NCBI GenBank assembly: GCA_001247695.2
Contig: LGRX02027263.1
Location: forward strand, 39,521 to 103,520
Direction of reading: 5' to 3'
DNA: 64,000 nt
From: Cymbomonas tetramitiformis
Lineage: Eukaryota; Chlorophyta; Pyramimonadophyceae; Pyramimonadales; Pyramimonadaceae
In this document: in pieces, positions 18,374-27,402 of the stretch
How positions within the stretch are numbered: position 1 is the first letter of the stretch
Layout: each line of letters starts with the position of its first letter
Notes under the pieces: generated by a model
Told to the model about the DNA's origin: nothing
Seen by the model: only the letters and a program-made list of their open reading frames with translations
Database searches by the model: none
Position numbers and translations under genes: made by a program

Positions 18374-21328
18374 ATGACCGACGAGGTGACCATCGCATCC
18401 GCGGAGCGCCCGGACTCGTCACAGCTGCGATGCGCGCTCGATTTATCTCGCACGCTTACCGACGCCTCGTTCGGTGAGCTCGTGTACCGCACGGCGCAAG
18501 TCATCGCGTTCGCAAGAGGTGGTGAACGGTGCGTGAATCGCCGACAACCGAGCGAGGTGCTCTCCGTGTTCTCCAAACACGACAGCGCGCACAGCTCGGC
18601 GATCGCCTTTTTGCAACGGCCTTTTGCTCGAGACGCCGTTCTCACGCCGAACGATACCGACCATTTGGAGAAGGCGATCGATATCGCGGACGCGTACATC
18701 TCAGCGCAGGCGGATCTGATGGAGACGCAGTTCGAGTCGGGACATCGACTCCGAGGCGTTCATTTTTTACCGCTCCGTATTTCTCGCCAGCTCGGAAGGA
18801 ATCCGCAGCGCTGGTTCGAGTTTCTTTCCGGCGCCTACGCCGATGCGCTATTCCACCGACAGTACGACATCTGTTCGGCGACCGCCGTGCACATCGTACC
18901 CCTCGTCGCCGAAGCATCGGTCGATTCGTCTCGTCGGTTCCCCTGGGTGAACGCCTTTCTGCACATCAGAACCTGGGTCGAAGACACGCAAGGGAAGATT
19001 CGCAGACACGCACGAGCGGTGGCCCACTTATTGCGCGGGCAGCCCTCCCAATACGATCTCTCGGAACAACCGGACACGCTTGTCGATATCGACCGCGTCG
19101 TCGACGAACTGAAGCACGCCTTCGAACGTGCCGACTACGAAACGGGTAAACGTTTTCTCACGACTGAACGTATCGACGCACGCTTCTATCGCAGCACGCG
19201 CGACGATGACGTCTGGCGCGACGACGACGCTTTCTGCCTGTACGTGTCCGTCGGCGACGCGTATTTCCAAGATGAGCGTAACTGGTTGAGCGACGCGGTC
19301 ACCGCTCGCTCGAAGGCGGACATCTTGCGGAATATAAAACATTTCGCGACACGACGATCCACCTTGACCGCGTTCGGATGTGTCGACGAGTTGGAAAACG
19401 AACAACCTGGCGGAGACTCGACAGATCTCTTGACGCTCTTGCGCTCTCGCGCGGTCACCGACCGGATCGCGGCGAGGGTTCAGCGTCAGCGGACGCGTCT
19501 CATCGGAAGCAAAAAAAGTAAGAGCACGCGGGAGGACGCGCAGCCCGATCAAAAACGCGCACGCTTTGTGTCCGTTATGAACGAAGCTCAGCGAGACTGC
19601 TGGGGATGGTGCTCGGCTCAGCTTGTCAGTCATCACACGAGCGCGCACATCGACGAACGCTTCGTCTCCCTGGTCGCCTCGTCGCAACAGCTTTCTATCC
19701 GGAAAACGCTCGAACGACCGATCATCACGGACTTGCCCGACGACAGAACCACGGTCGGCTTTCGGTATCTGCCTTTCGTGTGCTCGGTGAAGCTGAACGA
19801 GTCGCACCGTCGAAACGAGTTGACGGCACGCCTGTACGGAGTGGTTTGCGTTCCCGGAGATGTGTCGAACAAGGATCTGAACGGAGGGTGCGTGTTTCCC
19901 GGAAAGGTGGTGTGTGGCGTCATCGGCACGGCCCATCAACTGCGCAACGAAGACACGGAGCTGAGCGGAACGGCGCACGAATGGTGCGAACGGCCCGAGA
20001 GCACACCGTCCACGCTTTTCCCGTTTTACCTGGATTGCAGCTCTCGACCCTCGGTGCATATCGACGGTCGCCGAACGAAGTGCACCTGGATACCACACAC
20101 CGGCTTTTGGAAACTGCTCGCGGTGAAGCCCGTCTATCGCGAAAATTGTGACCTGTCGGCGATTCGTCGCTCGACGGATATCGAACTGCACGAGACGGAT
20201 GAGACGGAAGCGAACGAAGCGGCGCCCATCGGATACGTGTTCGGCGGGACCACGGAAGATACCCTTCACGCTTTGCCGCAAAGAGTGAGATGCGCGGTGT
20301 CAAACTCGCTTAGCGAGCTGCACTCGCGGAAGAAGACGGACGCGCTCGACCGTGCCGGGGACCGTTTCCCGGATATGTGGTACGGTTACGCGGCCACCGT
20401 CTGCGCGGTCGAGCTTCTCGAGACACTCGACTTCACGCTGTGCTCGCATATGGTTCAACAGCTGCTCGGAGTCCGCTTAAACATCGTGCGAGGGGACGGA
20501 TCGCGCTTCGAAAACGATCGGTTGAACGTCGCGCTCGGTTCGACCTTCACGGTCAAGCGAGATGCGTGGGTCGACGATCTCACTCTGATCCGGCGATGCG
20601 ACAGGTATCACGACCAAGACGACCACCCCTTGCACGAGTCACTCTTTCACGCCGCTCGTCTCGCGATACCGTCATCGAGTGAATCGCGTCTGGGATTCGA
20701 GAGCGCCGCCGATGAGAAGCGTCGCGAAACGGAGTATTACGCACTGCGACAGTCCGAGAAAAAAGGGGCGCCGTTGGAAACGAACTGGCACGTTATGGTA
20801 GAACGTCACGACGCCGCTCGCGTCTCGCGCAGTCGTTCGGGCTTACTTTCGCGCAACCCTCGCTCCGTCGCCGACTCCGCCTGGATATTCGCGCGATGCT
20901 ACGTCAACCCGTGCAGCGCGTTAATGTTTCCGAACGCGGAGAGTCTTTCCGAGTTCGAGGCCATTAAACGCTCCCAAGGAAGGGAAGGGTGCGTGCGCTT
21001 CGCTTCCACGGGCATGACTCTACGCTGGAGATGCGATCGGCGGTCGGACGGGACTGCCCGTGTGGAAACGTGCGTGCACTCCACAGAAGCACGACTGGAC
21101 CGCACCCGACTCGAGATCGACGGGGAGGACGTGCAATATCCGCCCAACTCTTGCTTGGACCTTTACGAAGGCGAGGAGCGCGGAAAGTATTTTGAACGAG
21201 TTCACTCGTCGGAAAGAACGTGCGATACGGTCACCGAGCGTTGCTGGAGGTTACTGAGGATCGATGTGGGCTCTACGATACGCATCGCCACAAGCTGCTT
21301 GTGCGTCCAACTCATTCTGGTACCCTGA
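18374..21328 (+). CDS. Large protein of unknown function (984 aa)
   Basis: The start chosen is the ATG at 18374; an upstream in-frame ATG at 18305 is only 15 bases past the TATA box. The protein is soluble, rich in Arg, Asp and Ser, with a basic linker near residue 385-395 (SKKSKST). No signal peptide, membrane segment or recognisable motif stands out. Its size and its place between the primase/JAMM pair and the ESCRT-III gene would fit a replication accessory or large virion protein. I considered major capsid protein but see no HK97-fold signature by eye. Confidence 0.7.
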   Translation: MTDEVTIASAERPDSSQLRCALDLSRTLTDASFGELVYRTAQVIAFARGGERCVNRRQPSEVLSVFSKHDSAHSSAIAFLQRPFARDAVLTPNDTDHLEKAIDIADAYISAQADLMETQFESGHRLRGVHFLPLRISRQLGRNPQRWFEFLSGAYADALFHRQYDICSATAVHIVPLVAEASVDSSRRFPWVNAFLHIRTWVEDTQGKIRRHARAVAHLLRGQPSQYDLSEQPDTLVDIDRVVDELKHAFERADYETGKRFLTTERIDARFYRSTRDDDVWRDDDAFCLYVSVGDAYFQDERNWLSDAVTARSKADILRNIKHFATRRSTLTAFGCVDELENEQPGGDSTDLLTLLRSRAVTDRIAARVQRQRTRLIGSKKSKSTREDAQPDQKRARFVSVMNEAQRDCWGWCSAQLVSHHTSAHIDERFVSLVASSQQLSIRKTLERPIITDLPDDRTTVGFRYLPFVCSVKLNESHRRNELTARLYGVVCVPGDVSNKDLNGGCVFPGKVVCGVIGTAHQLRNEDTELSGTAHEWCERPESTPSTLFPFYLDCSSRPSVHIDGRRTKCTWIPHTGFWKLLAVKPVYRENCDLSAIRRSTDIELHETDETEANEAAPIGYVFGGTTEDTLHALPQRVRCAVSNSLSELHSRKKTDALDRAGDRFPDMWYGYAATVCAVELLETLDFTLCSHMVQQLLGVRLNIVRGDGSRFENDRLNVALGSTFTVKRDAWVDDLTLIRRCDRYHDQDDHPLHESLFHAARLAIPSSSESRLGFESAADEKRRETEYYALRQSEKKGAPLETNWHVMVERHDAARVSRSRSGLLSRNPRSVADSAWIFARCYVNPCSALMFPNAESLSEFEAIKRSQGREGCVRFASTGMTLRWRCDRRSDGTARVETCVHSTEARLDRTRLEIDGEDVQYPPNSCLDLYEGEERGKYFERVHSSERTCDTVTERCWRLLRIDVGSTIRIATSCLCVQLILVP

Positions 21329-21462
21329 AGATGCGGTCAAGCGAAACGCGCGGACGTGCAACTTTCACGAACGCCGACGATCGTCGAACGCAGTTCCACC
21401 CGATCGATGCTTTCCGTGTGCGATGGTTGCCGCCTTGTTTACGGCACCGTAATTACCGGTTC

Positions 21463-22194
21463 TTAATTACGAGTTGACAGGTTTCGTGTTTCGACCTTGT
21501 CGGAGACAAACAGAGCGGATGGTACTGTCGGGAACGCGATGTCGTCGGCGGTATCGGACTCCTCGCGCGCACGCTTCGATACGGCGACGTTAGAAACAGA
21601 CGACGGTATGCTCTGTGTAGAAGGAGCCTCGATCCGAGGCTCCGCCGAGTCGTCACTTTTAAACAATCGCTCCAGCTCGTTTTCCAACTCTTCGTGATCG
21701 ACGTTGGTTTCGAAGCTGGCGCCGATAGCGTCGTGCATCTCGCGAGACGTTTGCTGCAAGTCGTTAAACGTGTCGGAAACGTCGTCGACCGTATTCAAAT
21801 TGGATGTGGTGGTGACGAGCGCATCCTTGACAAAAACGTTGGCCGCATCGAGAGCGTCCATCGTGACGCACATATCGTCGCTCTGTCGAATACTGTCGAG
21901 AGTGGTGCGACACACGTCACACAAAGCGCGCGTTCGTGAAAGTTTACGTTCCACCCCCTTGCGTTTCATCAGTTTTACGTAAGCCCCCGCTCGATTATTG
22001 GAGCTTACGTTTTTCGCGATTGTCGCGTCGAGTGAGCGGATTTGCGCCTCCATGGACCGAATTTCCGCATCGTGTATCGCCACCTGCTTTTCTAGCGTTT
22101 CTTTCGTTTGCACTTTGCTGTACGCCGGTGCCACGCGTGCGATGCATCTCTTCCAAAAACGATATATCAACGACTGGCAACCGCTACGCGCCAT
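21463..22194 (-). CDS. ESCRT-III (Snf7/CHMP family) homologue
   Basis: A 243-residue protein from the ATG at 22194, 34 bases from the shared TATA box. ESCRT-III subunits polymerise on membranes to drive scission away from the cytosol and repair of the nuclear envelope. The family pattern is visible in order: a basic N terminus; a long helical hairpin (KETLEKQVAIHDAEIRSMEA, then KLMKRKGVERKL); the middle helix with DALDAANVF and DVSDTFNDL; and the acidic signature VDHEELENELERL, equivalent to the DEDELEAEL region of Snf7/CHMP4. Length (about 220-240) matches the family. The C-terminal 60 residues look disordered and lack an obvious MIM motif for Vps4. A role in virus envelopment, nuclear egress or budding is inferred. 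Confidence 0.8.
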   Translation of the reverse strand: MARSGCQSLIYRFWKRCIARVAPAYSKVQTKETLEKQVAIHDAEIRSMEAQIRSLDATIAKNVSSNNRAGAYVKLMKRKGVERKLSRTRALCDVCRTTLDSIRQSDDMCVTMDALDAANVFVKDALVTTTSNLNTVDDVSDTFNDLQQTSREMHDAIGASFETNVDHEELENELERLFKSDDSAEPRIEAPSTQSIPSSVSNVAVSKRAREESDTADDIAFPTVPSALFVSDKVETRNLSTRN

Positions 22195-22227
22195 GGAACT
22201 CGTCCACCAAGATCACACACGAGTCCG

Positions 22228-22235
22228 TATATATA
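22228..22235. promoter_or_regulatory. Bidirectional TATA box
   Basis: TATATATA lies 34 bases from the minus-strand ATG at 22194 (ESCRT-III) and 75 bases from the plus-strand ATG at 22310. Confidence 0.7.
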
Positions 22236-22309
22236 CGAAGCGTTCTTTTGAGATTGCGCGATCGGTGACGCCTTTGTCGCTAACGGCGATCGAGTTTGAC
22301 ACTTCCGAT

Positions 22310-24513
22310 ATGTCGCATATCGCTACTTCGAATGTCCGGGCGTCCTTTCGAAGTATAGGAGAGCATGTTGATAAGATTTTAGGCACAAAACACTACGAAA
22401 TCGATGTCGACCTAAAAAAGGTCTACCGTACTGCCGATTATAACAAGTCGAAAGCCGAGCAAGAGCTGATAAGTAACCTTTACCCATTTTTCTATTGGGA
22501 CATCGACGTTCACCTTCTTTCGCTGCACCCTCCCGAAGACGGTAGTGAAAATGCGATGAATCTCTCCACCACAAAATGCTGCAAGAATACTTTCAAACTA
22601 AACCGACGCGAACTTTTTTACACATTTGGGCTATATTCGAATCAACCACTCACTTACGAGATCACCGAGTTTTTATTGGTCGACCCGACGACAAAAGAAG
22701 TGGTGCAGTGTATAGTCAAACTTCGCGAATCAAAACCCAAGATGCAGCTTCTGATACCGGACACCGTGTTTCGACAAACACGGGGATGTTGCATAGACTT
22801 GGCGCACTTCGCGCCGAGCGTCACAAATAGTGAAACGCTCCGCCACATCATGCGATGGATGCTCGCACAAGCTAACGAAGTACCCTATTTCGCAGACTCT
22901 TACACGATCTTCAACGACCTGCTCAATAAAGGGGATATAACGGGGAACGCGACGTCCGATTACATCGTGTACATCCGGTGCTTACCGAACCGCGCTCAAT
23001 TCACGAATCTGCTTTCGCGAGGTACAGGCGCGCTGCACGATCTTCACGCTCGCGTTCGATTCACCGTGTCCCACCTTTTGCTAAGCTATTCTATGCGTTT
23101 TTTTTCGCAGGTTTCTTCCCGGCACACACGCACCACGACGAATTAAAAGAAATCATCATGTTTCAAAAATTGAACGACTTTGTTCGCAACGACCGGCAGC
23201 TCAAAGAGTTGTCCATTTTCGCCGAGGCCCGTTACAAAGCCCCGAAAAAAGAAAAAACCATGCCCGTCGGGAGTATGAGTAAATCAAGTTACTCGGCCAG
23301 ACGCTGGGTCGAAGACGAAGCCCCGAACATTAGGTTTGTAAACCTCACATCTAACTCAACCCACCTCACAAATCCGATCGAGGATTGCGATGTCCGTGCC
23401 ACCTCGAGCACACCGTATCACTTTAAACGATGGCGATTTTTGGGAAACCGTGCCGGACCCGTGAGATTCACGAGATCGAGGAAATCCGATCCAGAACCGG
23501 TACCCGGTTTTATGTCTGGTGATTATCAATTACGCGAATACTTCGAAAAGTCCGAAGAGACGCGTGTCGTCAATGAATTTGTCGGACAGATTCAGAATTT
23601 GCGAATGGCACGATTACCTCGTGCGTTTTACTTGGAATTCGAGCGCGAAAACTACGCGCACACGTCGTCACCGGATTCTTTTCCCATCGAGTATGAAATC
23701 AAGTGGACCGGCCACAAATATCTACCGAAAGTTGATCGATTGTATCATCGACCGCCGGACCTACACATTAAGCTCACAGACTTTAAGCTTGTCAAATCTC
23801 ATTTTCTTCTAAGACATAGCGGTCACGCGCTCAAAGAGTTTGGATTGTTCGTGCATAAAGATTTTATAGATAACTTATGGACTTCAAAAATCCCCCCTGC
23901 AGCCGACTTGGGGTTTCAGGTAAACCGCGACGAGGAAGGAAATTGGGTCGAGATTTCTTACGCCAAGTCCGACAGTGCCTTTCCGTCCAGAACGAACTTG
24001 CACACGGAAAGCGCCCTCGAGTACGAAGCTGCCGATTACGAAGTTGCCCGTCTAGCACGAGCGGTGCTTTATAACTGGACCAGCTTGGAATCACTCAAGA
24101 AGAACACCGTGGAGGAACACATTTTCCAAAAAGCGTTCCTTTTTACGATGTTCATAAATACGCTTTACGTAAAAAAACAAACAAAGACGTCGTCACCGAG
24201 AGACGAGTCGGACTTTGAGAGCAAGAGACGGGCGATACTAGAGCATTACGCAACTGGTATTCTTGTCTACAAGCCGGGGCAGAAGTCGTGCCTTCAGGAA
24301 GATTACAACACCGTGATCGAAAACAATACCAGGCATATCAAGATACGACTACATACTAAACATTTAAATTATGACCACGACCATTACGCCGAGTTGTTCC
24401 GAGAGTATCCCGTGTACGCGAACGAGGAATGCATGCGCAAACACGACACTCGATCTCAACTCAACCGATTGTTGTATCGGAACTACAAGCAACGAAAATC
24501 CGATTTAAAATAA
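22310..24513 (+). CDS. Intron-containing protein next to the capsid-assembly genes (exons 22310-23021 and 23111-24513)
   Basis: The ATG at 22310 is chosen because it lies 75 bases past the TATA box. Exon 1 would end in an unrelated frame at 23146, while another long frame runs to 24513. A GT-AG intron at 23022-23110 joins them in register, giving 704 residues. The donor is GTACAG, a CTAAG branch-like motif lies upstream, and the acceptor is a long T tract plus CGCAG. The protein is soluble, rich in aromatic and charged residues. It is convergent with the scaffold gene and close to the capsid protease, so a virion structural role (capsid, portal or tegument) is plausible. I cannot name the fold from sequence alone. 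Confidence 0.75.
23022..23110 (+). other. Spliceosomal-type intron (89 nt)
   Basis: Donor GTACAG, branch-like GCTAAGC, polypyrimidine stretch and acceptor TTTTTCGCAG. One base of a Gly codon is carried over and the frame downstream is restored exactly. Confidence 0.75.
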
Positions 24514-24530
24514 ACCCACGCCCGTCGGGT
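24514..24530 (+). terminator. Short hairpin-like element directly after a stop codon
   Basis: ACCCACGCCCGTCGGGT starts one base after the TAA at 24511-24513. It shares the core CCACGCCCGTCGGG with the minus-strand sense of the 63-bp elements at 7727 and 57556. In all three places the sense relative to the preceding gene is the same. The match here is short, so common origin is uncertain. Confidence 0.35.
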
Positions 24531-24557
24531 CCGATTTCGAGAGGACCCGAACATTTC

Positions 24558-25580
24558 TTAAAGGCGTTGTCTCTTGACCAGGCTGTCGTTGTGGTAATCG
24601 TCCGGCGTCATCCGTCCGGAACCGCAGGACGCGTCGTAATTCGCGATGCAATCTCGTAACGCGGGAGGTAGCATACCGTAAGTCTGGCCGTACTTCTGCT
24701 GAGAGGCGGACACTTCGATCGCAGGCAGGATCGTCTCCGCCGGCACCGCCGACGGCGTACGCACTGTGTTCGATTGAGGAGAGGCGCCAGCGCTCTGAAG
24801 CGCGGAGAGTTGACTCTGGTAATCGCGCAAACGTTTGCTTAAAACATTCTCTTTTTCGTTCGCGTTGTCGACACGCGCTTGCTGCATTCGACTTCCGATA
24901 TCCGTCACCTGGCGTTGGGCGCTCATAGCCACGGTCGCCATCGGCAGTCCTTGAAAAGTTTTCGCGATCTTGGGATTGCGGTCCAGCTCGGAGATGAGCT
25001 CGGTTTTCGAAGATTGGTCCATGGGCGAGCCGTTGTACTGCATATAGATGTCGCTCAGGGCATCGGCGATGTCCCCCGCCATCCTTCCGAAATCGGCCTT
25101 CCGTTCGGCGCGCATCGATTCGTTATCCTTCTCCAACGAGTCGCATTTGGCGCGCAAGCTTTGAGAGTCGTTCTCGGCCGTCTTCAACTTCTCGTGCGTT
25201 TGAACGTGCGCCATGAGTATGTCCCCGACGGTGTTCACCAATTCGTCGGACACGTTGGAGTCCAGACCTTGCGCTATGCGCTCGATTCGGTCCGCGACGT
25301 CACTCAGGCCACCTTTGCCAACCGAAACGGACGGAGGCGTATCGGATGCAGGGGGAGGCGCGCTTTTCGGCGGGGCGCCCTCCTCGTTGGTAGCGGGCGC
25401 GAAGCGGACTTGTTTGTCCCGGAGTCGATTTTGAGACACGGCGTTGGATCGGTCCTGTGGCGTAGGGTGCGCGTCTTGCGCGGTAGGTGCGGGCGCGCCC
25501 GCCGCGGATTCTGGAACCGGTTGAACTGGATTGTACGGAGCGCGAGGCTCTCCCTCGGCTCCGATCTGAGCCGCGCTCAT
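24558..25580 (-). CDS. Capsid scaffold-like protein (candidate)
   Basis: A 340-residue protein from the ATG at 25580, directly downstream of the capsid protease on the same strand. The first 100 residues are Pro/Ala-rich and look disordered. A coiled coil follows at about residues 130-165 (QTHEKLKTAENDSQSLRAKC) with a second helical region at 215-265, and a short basic C-terminal tail (SLVKRQRL). In herpesviruses the scaffold lies next to or is fused with the maturation protease and binds the major capsid protein by its C-terminal tail. Order, composition and tail fit that role, but scaffolds diverge too fast for a direct sequence match. Confidence 0.5.
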   Translation of the reverse strand: MSAAQIGAEGEPRAPYNPVQPVPESAAGAPAPTAQDAHPTPQDRSNAVSQNRLRDKQVRFAPATNEEGAPPKSAPPPASDTPPSVSVGKGGLSDVADRIERIAQGLDSNVSDELVNTVGDILMAHVQTHEKLKTAENDSQSLRAKCDSLEKDNESMRAERKADFGRMAGDIADALSDIYMQYNGSPMDQSSKTELISELDRNPKIAKTFQGLPMATVAMSAQRQVTDIGSRMQQARVDNANEKENVLSKRLRDYQSQLSALQSAGASPQSNTVRTPSAVPAETILPAIEVSASQQKYGQTYGMLPPALRDCIANYDASCGSGRMTPDDYHNDSLVKRQRL

Positions 25581-25664
25581 TTTGATGATCTGCGTTTCGC
25601 TACGTCGCTGTCAGTAACACAGGCACTTGAAAGAGGCGCGCATGAAGGGCGATCGAGTCACATG

Positions 25665-25673
25665 TATTTATAC
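25665..25673 (-). promoter_or_regulatory. TATA-like box of the scaffold gene
   Basis: TATTTATAC (GTATAAATA on the minus strand) lies 85 bases from the ATG at 25580. The protease stop codon (25668-25670) lies inside this box. Confidence 0.6.
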
Positions 25674-26168
25674 TCGCGCGTCGAAAGCGGTTAGGACGGT
25701 GTCGCGTAGGCGTAAAAGGCTTACCCGCGCGAGCACGGACCGTCGTCCCTTGTCGTCGCGATTCGAGCACTCCATGCTGCATATATGCGTTCCCGGTCGC
25801 GCCCCTTGCAGGCACAAGCTAACCTCGATCGGCTCTTTCTCCCACTCGTCGAAGGGTAGACCGGCGCTGGCGTACAAGTTGTGACACAGACTAAGATCTG
25901 GAAGACGTCCGTTGGAAATCATACGAGCCAGGGCTTCGCCCGCGTAGTCATCAAATATTTCGAAGGTGACGGTCGTGTAGCCAGTGTCTTCGTCCGTGTG
26001 TTGATCGACTATCTCACCGCGTGAAGGTCCGGTGTGTTCGACTTTTAAGGGTAATCCAACCAATCGCATATTAGTGAGGTCTTGTTTAGAGAGTTCCATA
26101 AAATTCTCCACGCTGGTACTCTCGGGCGGATTCGCGTAAACGCATCCCGTGTATCGTTTTTTGCCCAT
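25668..26168 (-). CDS. Capsid maturation protease (herpes assemblin / HK97 prohead protease type)
   Basis: A 166-residue protein from the ATG at 26168, 46 bases from a TATTTATA box. It resembles the herpesvirus assemblin core: LPLKVEH with H45, a GEIVD..DTGYTTV sheet region, LPDLSL with S93, then EVSLCLQGARPGT, equivalent to the conserved xVALC..GRRxGT segment. The third catalytic His of herpesvirus enzymes falls on E115 here, giving a Ser-His-Glu set as in HK97-type prohead proteases. Such enzymes cleave the scaffold to allow capsid maturation in the nucleus. It is about 80 residues shorter than herpesvirus assemblins. The scaffold-like gene follows immediately. Confidence 0.75.
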   Translation of the reverse strand: MGKKRYTGCVYANPPESTSVENFMELSKQDLTNMRLVGLPLKVEHTGPSRGEIVDQHTDEDTGYTTVTFEIFDDYAGEALARMISNGRLPDLSLCHNLYASAGLPFDEWEKEPIEVSLCLQGARPGTHICSMECSNRDDKGRRSVLARVSLLRLRDTVLTAFDARV

Positions 26169-26213
26169 GCCTAGATGACACACTTTTCGCTTTTGACGCG
26201 CGTTCGATCTATC

Positions 26214-26221
26214 TATTTATA
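26214..26221 (-). promoter_or_regulatory. TATA-like box of the capsid protease gene
   Basis: TATTTATA lies 46 bases from the ATG at 26168. Confidence 0.6.
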
Positions 26222-26286
26222 CTATCAAAGTTAAACGAGTGTATTCGGAGTGTGTTATCACGAATGCACCAGCAGCATACGCGATC

Positions 26287-26287
<1 letters not shown>

Positions 26288-26318
<31 letters not shown>
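26288..26318. repeat. (GA)n microsatellite
   Basis: About 14 GA units, 67 bases beyond the TATA box of the protease gene and 77 bases past the stop of the gene at 26395. Confidence 0.9.
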
Positions 26319-26320
<2 letters not shown>

Positions 26321-26394
26321 TCTCCCGTACTTCACGGCGGACCGCCGATCGTCCGTATGAACTTCACCCTCCACCCCTTATCCCTCTTAAAAAA

Positions 26395-26718
26395 TTAGCT
26401 GTACACGTCGTATATCAAAGAAGGTGGCACGGCAACATCCGGTTCCGATGTACCACGAGAGGGCCACGCTGTTTTCAAAGTCGATCGACGCAAATAGAAC
26501 GATTGTACGACAACCAATATCGCGGTCACCAAAAGGATAGTCCCTACAAAGAATAGTAAAGGAACATGGGCAACAATCATCGTTTGTACGAACGCCCTAA
26601 CGCGCCTCGGTATACCCACTCGTTCATCGGGAAATTCGACTCTGGGAGTTACCAACGGGAGTTGCACGTATTGCGCGTCGCAATACGCACTCGCGTATGA
26701 TCCGTTCGAACGTATCAT
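26395..26718 (-). CDS. Small single-pass membrane protein (107 aa)
   Basis: The ATG at 26718 lies 39 bases from a TATA-like box. About 45 polar residues precede one strong membrane segment (VPLLFFVGTILLVTAILVVV), then a short tail with basic residues. No signal peptide or known family. Small membrane proteins of this type are common in enveloped large DNA viruses; the role is unknown. Confidence 0.6.
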   Translation of the reverse strand: MIRSNGSYASAYCDAQYVQLPLVTPRVEFPDERVGIPRRVRAFVQTMIVAHVPLLFFVGTILLVTAILVVVQSFYLRRSTLKTAWPSRGTSEPDVAVPPSLIYDVYS

Positions 26719-26756
26719 CGCGGCTTCAGATGCGCGTCCTCCTTACACATTCAGTC

Positions 26757-26770
26757 TTTATATTTATATC
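26757..26770 (-). promoter_or_regulatory. TATA-like box
   Basis: TTTATATTTATATC lies 39 bases upstream of the ATG at 26718. Confidence 0.6.
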
Positions 26771-26785
26771 ACACCCTACCACTTT

Positions 26786-27250
26786 TTAAAAGCATTCTGT
26801 ATCGCCCACGACGTGAAATATCGGCGCAGAGTCTTTAGCACTTTCCGTCGATTTTCTCGATAATATTTCCACCGCTGCGTCCGCGTGATACAGAACGAAC
26901 CCGATATACACAAGGCGTATCACAGCGAGCAACCCGTTGCTGTACAGCAACACTTGCATGATGACGGCTTTGTCAGCTTCGATGAAAAGTATAACACTGG
27001 GTAGTACTTGCAGGATGAAATGTGTAAGGTGCGTACTGTTGTAGATCGGAGGTTTATGCCGAGCGTCGTATCTGTAAATTTGATTACTCGCTGTCACCAC
27101 ATAGGTGCAACCGACAATCACAAAAACGTGGCGCGAGTTCGTCGACGCCCACACATTGCTCAAACCCGCTATGCAAAGCGCTACTTCTAAAAGTACGAAG
27201 AGCATGTCCGTAGCGATATAGTGCACGGGAATTTTACAACGAGTCGCCAT
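26786..27250 (-). CDS. Four-pass membrane protein (154 aa)
   Basis: The ATG at 27250 is chosen because the longer frame crosses the TATA box at 27328. Four hydrophobic segments are visible (about residues 12-33, 42-60, 83-98 and 105-127), with short loops and a polar C terminus. Topology resembles small tetraspan or MARVEL-like proteins, but I see no diagnostic motif. It shares its promoter with the divergent gene at 27403. Confidence 0.65.
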   Translation of the reverse strand: MATRCKIPVHYIATDMLFVLLEVALCIAGLSNVWASTNSRHVFVIVGCTYVVTASNQIYRYDARHKPPIYNSTHLTHFILQVLPSVILFIEADKAVIMQVLLYSNGLLAVIRLVYIGFVLYHADAAVEILSRKSTESAKDSAPIFHVVGDTECF

Positions 27251-27327
27251 GCTCGATCGAAACCTTGTTCGCGCAAACACTCGACCGTGCAGCGAACACG
27301 AGAGTGGACCCTTCGTCTCATCTAAAG

Positions 27328-27339
27328 TTATATATATAC
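27328..27339. promoter_or_regulatory. Bidirectional TATA box
   Basis: TTATATATATAC lies 78 bases from the minus-strand ATG at 27250 and 64 bases from the plus-strand ATG at 27403. Confidence 0.7.
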
Positions 27340-27402
27340 GTTCGCGTAAAGCATACGAAAAACTCTCTCCCGCGTACACGGCGAATTCCGTCACACGCAC
27401 AA

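Noticed and set aside
19028..20281. 417-codon minus-strand frame
   Set aside because: Antisense shadow of the 984-residue plus-strand gene, which has a TATA box and a better composition.
18374..21328. Major capsid protein for the 984-residue gene
   Set aside because: The size fits, but I see no signature to support it, so it is left as unknown.
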